Shown here in pieces: positions 54,611 through 64,000 of a DNA stretch of 64,000 bases (its first letter is position 1; the number at the start of each line of letters is the position of its first letter). Below the pieces are notes generated by a model that saw only the letters and a list, made by a program, of their open reading frames with translations, ran no database searches and was not told the origin of the DNA. The position numbers were made by a program, and so were the translations under genes. This stretch comes from Isoetes taiwanensis (taxonomy: Eukaryota; Streptophyta; Lycopodiopsida; Isoetales; Isoetaceae): the NCBI GenBank assembly GCA_021234155.1, contig JAJEKV010000005.1, positions 126,001 to 190,000 on the forward strand, in the 5' to 3' direction.

Positions 54611-57520
54611 GATAGAAGAGGAATATCTTTAGAAAGAATAGAGCAAACTACGCTGACGGGAGGAACAAGGAGGAAACAAAATGAAGAGAGAGAGTGGCAG
54701 AATAGGAAGGGTACAATAGATCAGAAAATGGGACAGACAAAAAGGCTAAGCAAGACTGATGAAGTGACCAGGGATAATTAGAGCCAAGGGAAAACCCAAG
54801 ACAAAACAAAAGGTTAGGGAGAAATGACAAATAAGAAACGGAAGAACTAAAATGAAACAAAGGGCTAAGTGAACAAGTAAAAGAGAAGGCAAAATGGAAC
54901 AACATAGAGAAGAGTAAAAGAACAAATAATAGGAGAGAAAAGGAGAAAAACACGACTGAACAAACCAAATACACAGAGTAGAAACGTAAATAAGTGGAAG
55001 GAAGGATTAGAAAAGACCAACAAGAAATGCTAAAGCAATAGGGAGTTGATGGTACAAATTTGAAACAAAAAAATGACAAGAAAAACGCGGATCAAGCATG
55101 TCAAACAAGTTGAACTGAGTAAGAAAGCTAACGGGTTACTGAGGCAATGAGAACGTCGCAGACAAACTCAGCAAATAATGACAAAATAGATTGAGTATAA
55201 CCTAACAAAGCCAACTTACATGAGATAAGACCCCAAAGCTGCAAGCATATCTGGCAACCAACCATACAAACGAAAGAGCGCCAAAGAATAAAAGGAATGA
55301 ATGGAGAAAAACGATGCAGAATCCGGAATGGGACCACGGAGGGCGGTGGCGCAGCTAGGGCGGCAGGGTTAGGTGGCTTCTTGCCGCCTCTCCAAACCGG
55401 GCATCGGCCAAGCTGGGTAGAGAAAGATCTCTTGCTTCTCCCGAGCCGCAGAGATCCTTTGGCGGCTTTGGCGCAGCTGGTTGAAGATGAAGCGGTTTTC
55501 TCAAAGGTTTGATTATGTCAGAGAACCGGCTTTTGCAGATTTCAAGAGCTTGTTTGTCTTGGATCCGGCCTAATCGAGGCGTTTAGGGGCATAATTTCCT
55601 TTGAGTCTTTTCGTATATTTATTGTGGAGCGTGTCCGGCATCGTAGGTTCTTCCCTTATCTTTCACACTCTTTTACTGGCAAAGAGATTCAGATTGTATT
55701 TGCAGACTGAAGAGGACATGGTATGTCATCCCTCTAGATTTCGTGAATTCTATATAACCTACAGTAGATTCTTTGTCAGAGAGTTGCATGAAATGTAATC
55801 TTGAGTAAGAAAGGAATTCTTTAAGAAAGCTGCATGATGTTGGAGAATATTTTTTGTAAGTCTATCCCGGATGAGCTCCTAGAATGGGCTTCGCAGGCCT
55901 AAGGACTCCATGTCAGTTTTGCAATCTTGAGAATTCTCCTGGCCTCAAGTTATATCTCAAGTTCTTTGGCGATGGGATTTACAGAATGGATTGAGATGAT
56001 AATGCCGAGCTAGGGACATCCAAATGCGGAGGTATATTATGCACCGGGCTTTTGAGAGAGGAGTTTGGCGGCTAGGCTTGTTCTAAGCCCAGCCAACTTT
56101 AGGATGACCGTATTTTCCCAACAATGCAGCATTGCATCAAATATCCCTCTATGGTGTCTATAGTCGGATCAGAATTTAGAGGGCGTGAGCAAAGGGCGAC
56201 TCTATGGAACAAGGTGGGCGTGACTATTCTACAAAAACATGTCCATTTATCTGGTATACTTTCTGTTATTTGTGAAAGCTTTTGTGCTTAAGTTTATCAA
56301 GCCATAAGAGGGCTATCTGATCTGATAAAATATTTCCAACTTAACTCTTAAAGGAGTTTTGAATAAGCATAGCATATGGGAAGCGAAGATGTTGAGTTAT
56401 GCTCCTGTAGTAACTTCCCATATTGTGAATGCATGTACTTTTTTTTATTCTGATAATATAAAAAGTGGCACCTTCATGGTGTCCCCTTGCCTTCAAAAAA
56501 AAAAAAAAAAAAAAAAAAACGATGCAAACATGATGTCGTCCGAAAAGACAAAACGAAGAGAATAAAAGGGGGTAATAGAGCAAAATAGAGAATAGATTAA
56601 AGGAGCAAATAAGAAAAAGGAAACGAAGAACAGGGGACAAGATGCGAAGAAAAAAGACACAGCCTAAAGGGGCAAATGAGATAAAAATGAAGATATGACC
56701 AAGGGAACATTGGACACTGGAGAAAACGTAACGAAAGAGACAATGGAGAAAATGTTGAGTGAGACCCATGGTGCTAAACTAAACCTGGTAAAGAGTCAAA
56801 TGAAGGCAAATAGGAAACAAATAAGAAACAATGGATTAACTGATACCAAACTATGACAAAAAAGGAAAAGGTGACAATGTAGCAACTCAAAAAAGATGGG
56901 AGAAGAGATATAACTGAAGTGACCAGGGTCAAACAAGGAAATGGAGCAAACACAGGTGACAATGTGTATGGTAGCAATGAGAATGAAATGAATTAAGCAA
57001 TAACTTGAAAGTTGACGAAAAAGCAATAGCTTGAAAATTGACGGAATAAAAGGAGGTCAAATGGGATAAATAAGGTACGAATAAAAAAGACCAAACAAGA
57101 AGGCATATGAGATATAGAGAAGACATGAGCAAGCATGAGACATAGAGAAGACACAAGACAACTAATATTGCAACAAAGTATGTGAGAATAAATTCACATT
57201 AACCACCATAGAAGAAGTAAAACAACAACAACAAAATGCCAGAGGGGCTATAAAACCAACATACGCCAACTAGAAAATTGGAGCAAAAAAGAGGAACTGG
57301 ATCCCAACAGAACAAGGAGTCAATCAAATCGAGTGACAACTCTGGAGGAAAAAGACCATGGAATGGATAAAAGGAGCTCATGGACGAGTCAGGTAGAAGA
57401 ACTAGGTCTAAGAGCAAACCATACCGTACAGAGTTATAGGGCAGAACATGATGAGTAAAGGAAAATAAGACGAGTGAAATGGAACAACAAATAATAGTCA
57501 AGATGAATGCGGAGGAAAAA
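54611..57520. other. purine-rich plus strand, interrupted by a retroposon
   Basis: 54611-55310 and 56520-57520 are strikingly rich in A and G on plus, made of loosely repeating words such as AAATGAAACAA, GGGACAA and AAGAGTAAA. Minus-strand frames here are Phe/Leu/Ser/Tyr-rich by composition. I see no gene. Confidence 0.5.
55320..56514 (+). mobile_element. poly(A) retroposon
   Basis: Starts GC-rich (GGCGGTGGCGCAGC), unlike the purine-rich surroundings that resume after it, and ends in an A-run of about 25 (56495-56519). The same build as the insertion at 23.19-24.99 kb: GC-rich start, AT-rich body, CTTTCAAAAA or CTTCAAAAA end. A coding function is not visible. Left end approximate. Confidence 0.5.
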
Positions 57521-58073
57521 CACTACTAGAGGATGGGTTGTTTGCGACATTAGTTTGCGACGTATATGAAACGTCCACGTCGCAAAAATCGCGTACGGTC
57601 CCATGACGTCGCACAAAATTTAAACGACGTCGCAGATAGAACGTCCCACGTCGTAGTTGGAACGTCTGGTTAGACGTCGCAATGGCAAAAATCGAGTACG
57701 TTCCTAAGAGATTGCACAAAATTCAAAGAACGTCGCAGGTAGAACGTCAGACATCACAGTTGGAACATCTGGCCAGACGTCGCAATTGCCTACTACGTGC
57801 CACGTCGCACTAGCAACGTATCACCTCGCAAGTGCAACGTCATTACAACGTGAAACGTCGCAACTGCAACGTCTCATTGCAACTTAGAGAATAAACACAA
57901 AATAAATAAGTTATTGAGATGTTGGTAAGGCCTCAGGTTTGTTAGCTAAAGGTTAGGGGTTCAAGTCCACGAAAAAACATTTTGGACGCACATATATGTA
58001 CGTCTTAGCAACATATGAGTGGCGTCTGTAAAACGTCATAAGGACATATTTTGTAACTGCCTATTCTGTAGTG
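57521..58073. mobile_element. non-autonomous CACTA-type element
   Basis: Left end CACTACTAGAGGATGGG, right end reversed CACTACAGAATAGGC, the CACTA-superfamily terminal form. Subterminal ACGTCGCA or its reverse occurs more than ten times in the left 350 bases, as expected for transposase-binding repeats. Its length of 553 bp and lack of frames mark it as non-autonomous. A 3-bp target duplication is not evident. Confidence 0.7.
57913..57972 (+). other. tRNA-like segment inside the CACTA element
   Basis: GAGATGTTGGTAAGGCCTC resembles an A box/D-arm and GGGGTTCAAGTCC is a good B box, 40 bases apart. No full cloverleaf closes. It may be a SINE head or a captured tRNA-related sequence. Confidence 0.45.
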
Positions 58074-58076
58074 GTG

Positions 58077-61000
58077 AAAGATCTTATAGAATGAAATAAA
58101 AATAAAATAAAATATGGTAACAAGTTGCAAGAGGGAACTGAGTCGAATCGGGCACAAAGCAAAAAAGAAATGAGCAGAGCCCCGTAGGCAAGTAAAACAA
58201 GGAAAAATCAATAAAAAACATGAAATACAGAGCTGATAGAGCAATAAACATAATTAGAGCTAAAAGAATGAATCTAAAGCATAGCCAATGGAGCAGAAGA
58301 AGAGAGAAAATTTCAGAGTTTAAATGTCAAAAAATGGAGGTTAGGAATCAAAAACGAAAATGCAAGATAAGCAAAAAAGAAAACGTCCAAAAATGGCAAT
58401 GTAGACATGAGATAGGATTAGTGGAACTCGTAGACAAATAGGGGTAAAAAGGGAACTCAAGGGCGAATGGGAACTAAAAAGAAAGACAAGAGCCGACCTT
58501 GATAAGATATAACTAGAGTGAATATTAGAGTGACAAACAAAGACACAAGCCATGTGTGCCAATAACCAGATATGCAAGGGTGCACCATGACAATTATAAG
58601 ACAAAAATATCAAAACAAGGGCCAGAGGTTCGGTTAAAACGAAACAGACCAAGAGTGACTACTAAACAATAAAACAATGTAAAAGGGACATGCTAGACTA
58701 TTGTCCACCTGAGCCACAATGTCCAACAAATATAGCAAAAAGCATCAAGTCATGTATATTAAAGAAAGGATCCAAGGGCTGAGTAATACACGATGCAATA
58801 CTATCTGAAGGAGTAACATCTACATCAAACATGTACAAAGCACAAGAAAGAAACCACGTAATATGAGCACTACAAACATCCCATGCAAGAGTGGAACAAC
58901 AAATAGATATAAGGAAAGAGACGCAATATTAGCAACAAATATGCAACCACATAATAGGAGCTTCGTCAAAGACTAGGTTTGATTTACCATTCTATCAAGA
59001 TAAGCATGCTTTAAAAATATAAAACCAAGCCCAAGAGAACTATGGAAACTGGAATATCAGAAAAGGGGAGACTTAAGAGTGCCAATGAGAAACATGTCAA
59101 AGCAAAAAATATACTCTGCCAGTGCCCCGACCGAGGATCAAACTAGGCAGACCAACCCAACCATATGAGTCAAAATAAGCCACAAAGTCGAAATATAGAA
59201 ATGATCAAGCAAGCTATAGAAGTCATGGACAGAAAAAATAGAGTGATTATATTTGACGATGTTACCATGGTGATCAACTCCAAGGACTAAGATAACAAAA
59301 ACCATCTAGGCCCTACGCATAACTTGAAGCCAATAAAGTCAATAGAGTAAGATAATAACGAGAAAAGCAAGCCAAAAAATATGAAAAAACCATGCCAAAA
59401 GAATACAAAAAATAAGATACTTTCTTACTTATACACTATGTAACGTAGAGTTACCAACAAAGGACCACTCTTGAATATACAAACGTCAACAATTATGACC
59501 CCAACAATCAACATGGGAAAATGCCAAGACCAAAAATTTGCACAGCACATAAAAGGAGCAGACAAAAATCATAAGTCAGTCAAGCGAGACGAAAGACATC
59601 AAGAAAAAGGCAAAAACGAGCAAGAGAAAAAACCTTCATGTATGCTGCAAGCATTGCACATTGGATTGGAAGGATTTGAACTCAAGCGAAGAAAACTTTC
59701 GCAGATGCAGTGTAAACCTTACAAAGCAAGCAAGGTAAAAAACTTTCACATATGATCTAAACATTGCCCATTGCTTTCCTGAGATAGGTACTCAAGATAA
59801 AAGCTGTGAAAACTACTTTGATGAAGTTGTGAACTCTCTACGACAATAAACCACCAACACAACCAAAATGATTTTCTAACAACATGTAATTAAAAAGTCT
59901 AAAAGTTCATCTGAAACCATGGCTTCTGTATAAAACTGGGTTTCTGCATAATATGAAGTCGTATAACAAAGAGGATGCTGCAATCTAAATTTGAATTCTA
60001 ATTAATGTGACTGTAATTGATGTAAAGTAATGAAGAAGATAAATACTGATGGTTCAGATCAAGAATTCCAAAGATGAAACTAGATTGGCAAGATAAATGC
60101 CATAAGGCTTGCTATTACAACTAAAGCTGTGTGCAAGTTTCGATCACGGCAACAAATCCGGAGCCGAGTAGAATTAAAAATAAGATTAATATATAGATAG
60201 AAACAATGGCATAGATAGCGCAGACTAGAGAAAAATAAGTTGGAACAAGGCTTACGATCAGAGTAGGCTACTCAGATAATTTAAAAACTTCAAGGACCCA
60301 TTTCAGCAAACAGATCAAGGCAATGTTTAACGTAGCAGAATTATGAAATATGAGGCCCCAGGGTCTAAGATCTGAGAAGTAGCTTGCTTTCCAGAAAATT
60401 CTAAGAATATTAAAATAGCAAAAAGTAATCTGGTCAGGCCTAGCAGATAGATCACAAATAGATGGGACCTGGATCACAAACATATGGGACCGAATCTTAG
60501 ATCTGGGCTAGCACAATAGGGTTTAAACATGGAGAAAGAAGCATGAGTCAGCAAACTAAACTGAAAGAGAAGACTAGAGGAAGAAATTGGTGTGATTACA
60601 TTCCGTCTGCAAAGCTTCAATGAGGCTGGGACTACGTTATACAAAGATATACCTTCTTTCTTAATCGCCCACAACACACTGAGACTCAATCCCAAAGTTA
60701 TATAGAAGAGAAGCAGCCGAAACACCCACCGGAAAACAGGCCAGAACCACCGAAGACCTCATCTGAGTTGCTAAAAAACCTCCAAAGAAACTCGTAAGTT
60801 AGCAACAACAATCCATGAAAGTAGAAGGGCACAGACAGCTTATTAGAAGCAGCTCAACAGGATCTGTGGTAGATGCGATTGCAATGGAGAAACCATACTC
60901 TGGATTGTGTGGGACCCTGATCTGTCAAGAAAAAAAAAAAAACCAAAGGTAAACCCCAGCTTGCGTGTAGATGTCGATCCACTGCCGCTCTCCTTCGCTG

Positions 61001-61700
61001 AATAACTTTCGCCTGATATATATTCAGATGCAGAGGACGATCACAGAATTGCAGCCCAAGAATCCCACCAGCTCATCAGAAGAGGCTAAGCTATCACTAT
61101 TGATGGATCGATTACACCAAGCATACACAAGACAAAGGACCAGAAGTCGATGCACAGAACGGGTCACAGTTAAAGAGAAAAGCCATGATCGGAAGAGGTA
61201 GGTTGGGCATAAATATGGAAAAAAGGATTAAAGAACCGATCTGGGCGGATAACAATTGGAAGAAACATATCTGACCAGGGGAAAAGAACGGCCCGTCTAG
61301 GTTGTGGAACAAATACAGAAATCAGAGCAAAGAAACTGTAAGATCAATTTTTAGCGGCAGGCAAATCCTTCTGCAGCATCGGACAAGAGAAGCCAAGGAA
61401 AACTAGAAGGAGTCAGTTCAGGATAAAGGGATTCAGAAGCACCAGACACAACTATCAAATGATAGGAAAAAACAGAAAAACTAACCGACCACGATGAATC
61501 TTACTCACAATCCCCAACTGACTTGGAGCCCAAAACCTGTATGGACAATCTTCGGATGCAAATCGGTGGGGTAGATCCAATTCCTTGGATGTAATCATCC
61601 GTGCCACAAAAAACCTTTGAAGGCAACCCGCTAGAACAAAAACACAGGGTTTTGGAGCTAGGTAGGGATGAAGCGGCAACAAAATGCTCGAATAAGGATG
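58077..61700. other. purine-rich to AT-rich, no certain gene
   Basis: Continues the purine-rich composition to about 59.7 kb, then ordinary AT-rich DNA. Minus-strand sequence at 60.47-60.73 kb is pyrimidine-rich with protein-like LFYITLGLSLSVLWAIKK, but isolated. No recognised element ends. Confidence 0.3.
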
Positions 61701-61876
61701 GATGAAAATGGGAGAGGATAAAACTGGTAGGATAAAGAAGGAGGAGAAAAAACTAGCTCAAGAGAATGCCGATGAATGAAAATGAAAGAAAAGTCGAAAT
61801 AAATAGGCGATGTGAGGAGAGACGTCCCCATCCAAGGAATGTCAGTTCTATTGCGAACCGTGGCATACATATTATT
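61701..61876 (-). mobile_element. family H fragment, near-identical to 54.42-54.55 kb
   Basis: 61721-61854 matches 54421-54554 without gaps, offset exactly 7300, with two base differences. The palindrome at its right end has lost the loop and part of one inner arm (TTCTATTGCGAACCG where the other copy has the full stem). Lies directly beside the LINE tail. Confidence 0.75.
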
Positions 61877-61938
61877 TGATAAAGGCAATTTTGTACCTTT
61901 TTTTTTTGAGGGATAAAAAATAAACTTTATTTACTTTA

Positions 61939-61994
61939 AGAATGAGAATGAGAATGAGAATGATTTTTTATCGTCCACTGAGGCCAATCGGCCT
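61939..61994 (-). other. LINE 3' tail and terminal hairpin
   Basis: On minus: AGGCC-GATT-GGCCT (61981-61994), CAGTGGACGATAAAAAATC, then a (CATTCT)n tail (61939-61962) and an A-rich end. Same terminal design as at 34.0 and 40.5 kb. Confidence 0.8.
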
Positions 61995-62378
61995 ATGGGA
62001 GGGGCATAGTGGGCTGATTTTATTGTCCCATTTGGAGACTAGTTGATTGACCCTTGGAACCCTGTGTATCACTTGCCAGAGGAAAGCATTTATCCGTGGG
62101 GGCAGATATTTCTGCCATGCATCTCTCCAGATGTTTTTTAGGTTTTCCTCTGTGATCACTAGTTTCCATTTGGTAGATATTGGGAGTATACCCTTAGTCC
62201 TCAAGCTTCTGTAACTTGATTTAACAAACTTGTTAGGCTGAATCGCAGGGTGCAGAACCCATGGATTTTGATCTCCTGTAGTTATAGTACACTTTCCCAT
62301 ATTATTTTGTCTGCGTCCTTTAAGGCAAAACAAGCCTGAAATTCTGCCCAACTTACTAATTGTTCTCCCTTGTACCAC
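61968..62378 (-). pseudogene. LINE ORF2 C-terminal domain (zf-RVT) fused to 3' end
   Basis: Residues NPWVLHPAIQPNKFVK lead into KNIWRDAWQKYLPPRINAFL, W-x-V-I-H-R-V-P and ISPLCPS. This is the zinc-binding reverse-transcriptase C-terminal domain: W...P.+I..FLW, then C..C. Only the first Cys region is left. Coding passes straight into the terminal hairpin (PIGLSGR is encoded by it), so the last Cys/His residues and the 3' UTR are deleted. Belongs to the same minus-strand LINE as the RT pieces to the right. Confidence 0.8.
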
Positions 62379-62379
62379 T

Positions 62380-64000
62380 GGGCACAGAAATCAATTCCAC
62401 AATTTTTCCACCTCTTTACGATCCTTGCATCAGCCACCATGCCTAAGGGTAGCACTGATACCCACCATGGAGGAGAAGTCTCTGCTTCGAACTTGTTGAT
62501 GTCAAGTGTAAAAAGTTTTTTTATGACTTGCCAAGCCGAAATTAAACCCTTTAGGAATGGAGATGCTTCTCTACATGGCTTAAGATAAAAAAAAGAGTGA
62601 CCATGGAAGTGAGACTTTAACGGAGGGCTTACTATGCTTACATGAAGCTAATAGGGCCTGGTTGATGCGGTGCATACCTGGAGACTTCACCCTTTTCTGT
62701 AGCTATGAATTTGACAATTAATACTTTGCTCTATAATGATATGTCGACCATTCCAATTCCTCCTTCTGTCTTATCTCTCTTGCACTTCCACCAAGCGATT
62801 TTGACCACTGCCCCTTCTTCGTTCCCTCCCCAGACAAAGTTGCGGATTAACCCTTCTAGCTCTAGTGCCTTCTCCTTTGGGGCTAGTAAAATTGATGACG
62901 TATAGACGTGAGTATTGCTTAACACATGTTTCGCCACTGTGATTCGTCCTGCAAGTGATAGCTTTGCCATCTTCCACCAATTTAAGTGTTTCTGGAGGCC
63001 TAGCAGTATTTCGTCCCATATTTGTGCATTAGCGATATTAATGCTCACTGGAATACCTAACAGGTTGGAATGCTCTCCCTCTGGGATTATTTTCCATGGT
63101 AGGATTGTCAAGCATGCAGGATGCGGATCTTCCAAAGGCCACTGTACTGCGCATTTTTTCCAATTTATGAGACAACCCGAGGCTATTGAGAAGGATGCTA
63201 GCAATTTACCTGCACTTGACAGGTTATCTTCCTCTGCCTCTATGAATAGAAATGTGTCGTCTGCGTATTGGTTACATATTTGTTGAGAGCCATCCAACAT
63301 TTGTAGTCCCTGAATCATATCGTCTGCAGAGGCTCGCATGAATATTTGTGAAAGTGCTTCTGCTGCAATATTGAAGAGGAATGGGGCAAGGGGGCACCCT
63401 TGCCTTATGCCCCTCTTTATATCAAATATTGGAGAGGGTTCACCTTGGAATAAAACGGAAGCTCGAGCAGATCGTAGAAGTTAGAAGTTTCATGAGCCCT
63501 TCTGTAAAAATATTTCCACAACCCAACTTGAGCATTATTTTATGCAGAAAACTCCATCTGATACTGTCATAAGCTTTGGTAAAGTCTAGCTTTAGATAGG
63601 CCATCTTTTGTCTTGTTTTTCTAGCCCAATGTAAACCTTCAAATGCTGCTGCGCCATTGCTCAGGATACTCCTACCTGGTAGAAAGCCAGATTGGGCTTG
63701 TGAGATGCCTTCAGCTAGAATTGGCTTAATCTTCTCTGCCATAGCCTTAGCTATGATTTTATAGATAGCAGATAAAAGTGTGATGGGTGTCCAATCGTTG
63801 ATTGTGCTTGGCTCCTTACTCTTGGGGACTAAGGAAATACATCCTGTGTTCAAATCTTGGGTTTAGATTTTCAGCTTGCATAAAGTCTGTATATGTAGAG
63901 AAGATATCCTTCTTGACCTATTCCCAATTGCTTTGATAGAATTCTATGGGAATTCCATCCATACCCGGACATTTATTTTTAGCCAGTAGAAAGGTGGCCT
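62380..64000 (-). pseudogene. LINE reverse transcriptase, minus strand, continues past window end
   Basis: Reading from 64000 leftward: KNKCPGMDGIPIEFYQSNWE, a stop and frameshift, then MNTGCISLVPK, W-T-P-I-T-L-L, SQAQSGFLPGRSI and LKLDFTKAYDSIRWSF (catalytic Asp). After another shift near 63440 comes RGIRQGCPLAPFLF, then NQYADDTFLFIEAEED (catalytic YADD intact), LINWKKCA and LAGRITVAKHVLS. The gap 62380-62730 reads in other frames (SPPWWVSVLPLG). RT motifs are complete in order, but at least three breaks make it inactive. The endonuclease would lie beyond 64000. Confidence 0.93.

Noticed and set aside
54648-55079. 143-residue membrane-like protein on minus
   Set aside because: Phe/Leu/Ser/Tyr content follows from purine-rich DNA on the other strand. 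No consistent helices or homologues come to mind.
57913-57972. Functional tRNA gene
   Set aside because: A and B boxes are suggestive but acceptor and anticodon stems do not pair.

Overview
This is nuclear DNA of a land plant with a large, transposon-filled genome. Pointers are a plant-type terminal uridylyltransferase (URT1) relic, plant COG3 exons, a PPR relic of PLS type, plant LINEs, a TRIM element with a plant initiator-Met tRNA primer site, and a CACTA-type element. Spliced DUF7869-type genes with PPR and CENH3-like relics fit a fern or other seedless plant better than a flowering plant, but that is inference with low confidence. Nothing bacterial, organellar or viral was seen. No gene in the window is clearly complete and functional. 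Almost all recognisable coding sequence is transposon-derived or broken, and some one- or two-base breaks could be assembly errors.

Layout. 0-3.3 kb: minus-strand Gag relic with primer-binding-like site, then a LINE ORF2 relic (+). 3.3-8 kb: mostly non-coding, with a fold-back MITE with 8-bp target duplication (6.65 kb) and a small orphan ORF with a TATA box (7.58 kb). 9.0-10.5 kb: COG3 exon relics (+). 11.2-16.6 kb: nested copies of a non-coding retroelement family, here called family H, marked by a palindrome near its 5' side and a 3' block around a GGTTTTC/GAAAACC hairpin. 17.25-26.4 kb: a large element with divergent genes, a DUF7869-type gene on minus and a spliced accessory gene on plus; most introns carry 14-18 bp palindromes built on CTATGCGCGCATAG. 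A poly(A) retroposon interrupts the plus gene. 26.5-27.6 kb: DUF8039-like fragment and a CENH3-like histone H3 relic. 28.35-39.33 kb: a possible Helitron that received a 5.6-kb GC-rich LINE and carries gene fragments (unknown, RanBP2-type zinc finger, PPR). 40-41.6 kb: LINE 3' fragment and an opposing Helitron 3' end. 44.2-44.9 kb: a TRIM with three LTRs and a CTCTT target duplication. 48.2-49.6 kb: URT1 relic downstream of a second possible Helitron 5' end. 50-51.4 kb: fold-back element, satellite arrays, (AATAG)n. 52-58 kb: more family H, purine-rich DNA, a poly(A) retroposon and a CACTA-type element. 62-64 kb: minus-strand LINE running off the window.

How things connect. The LINEs probably supply reverse transcriptase for the non-coding family H, because both share the 3' hairpin block, and the outer stem of that block changes sequence while staying paired in four copies. 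Three LINE 3' termini likewise share a hairpin whose stem bases differ but still pair. The DUF7869 region looks like a self-contained two-gene transposon. Helitron-type capture is the simplest single explanation for intron-containing fragments of unrelated host genes lying in one orientation, but the Helitron 5' ends are only inferred.
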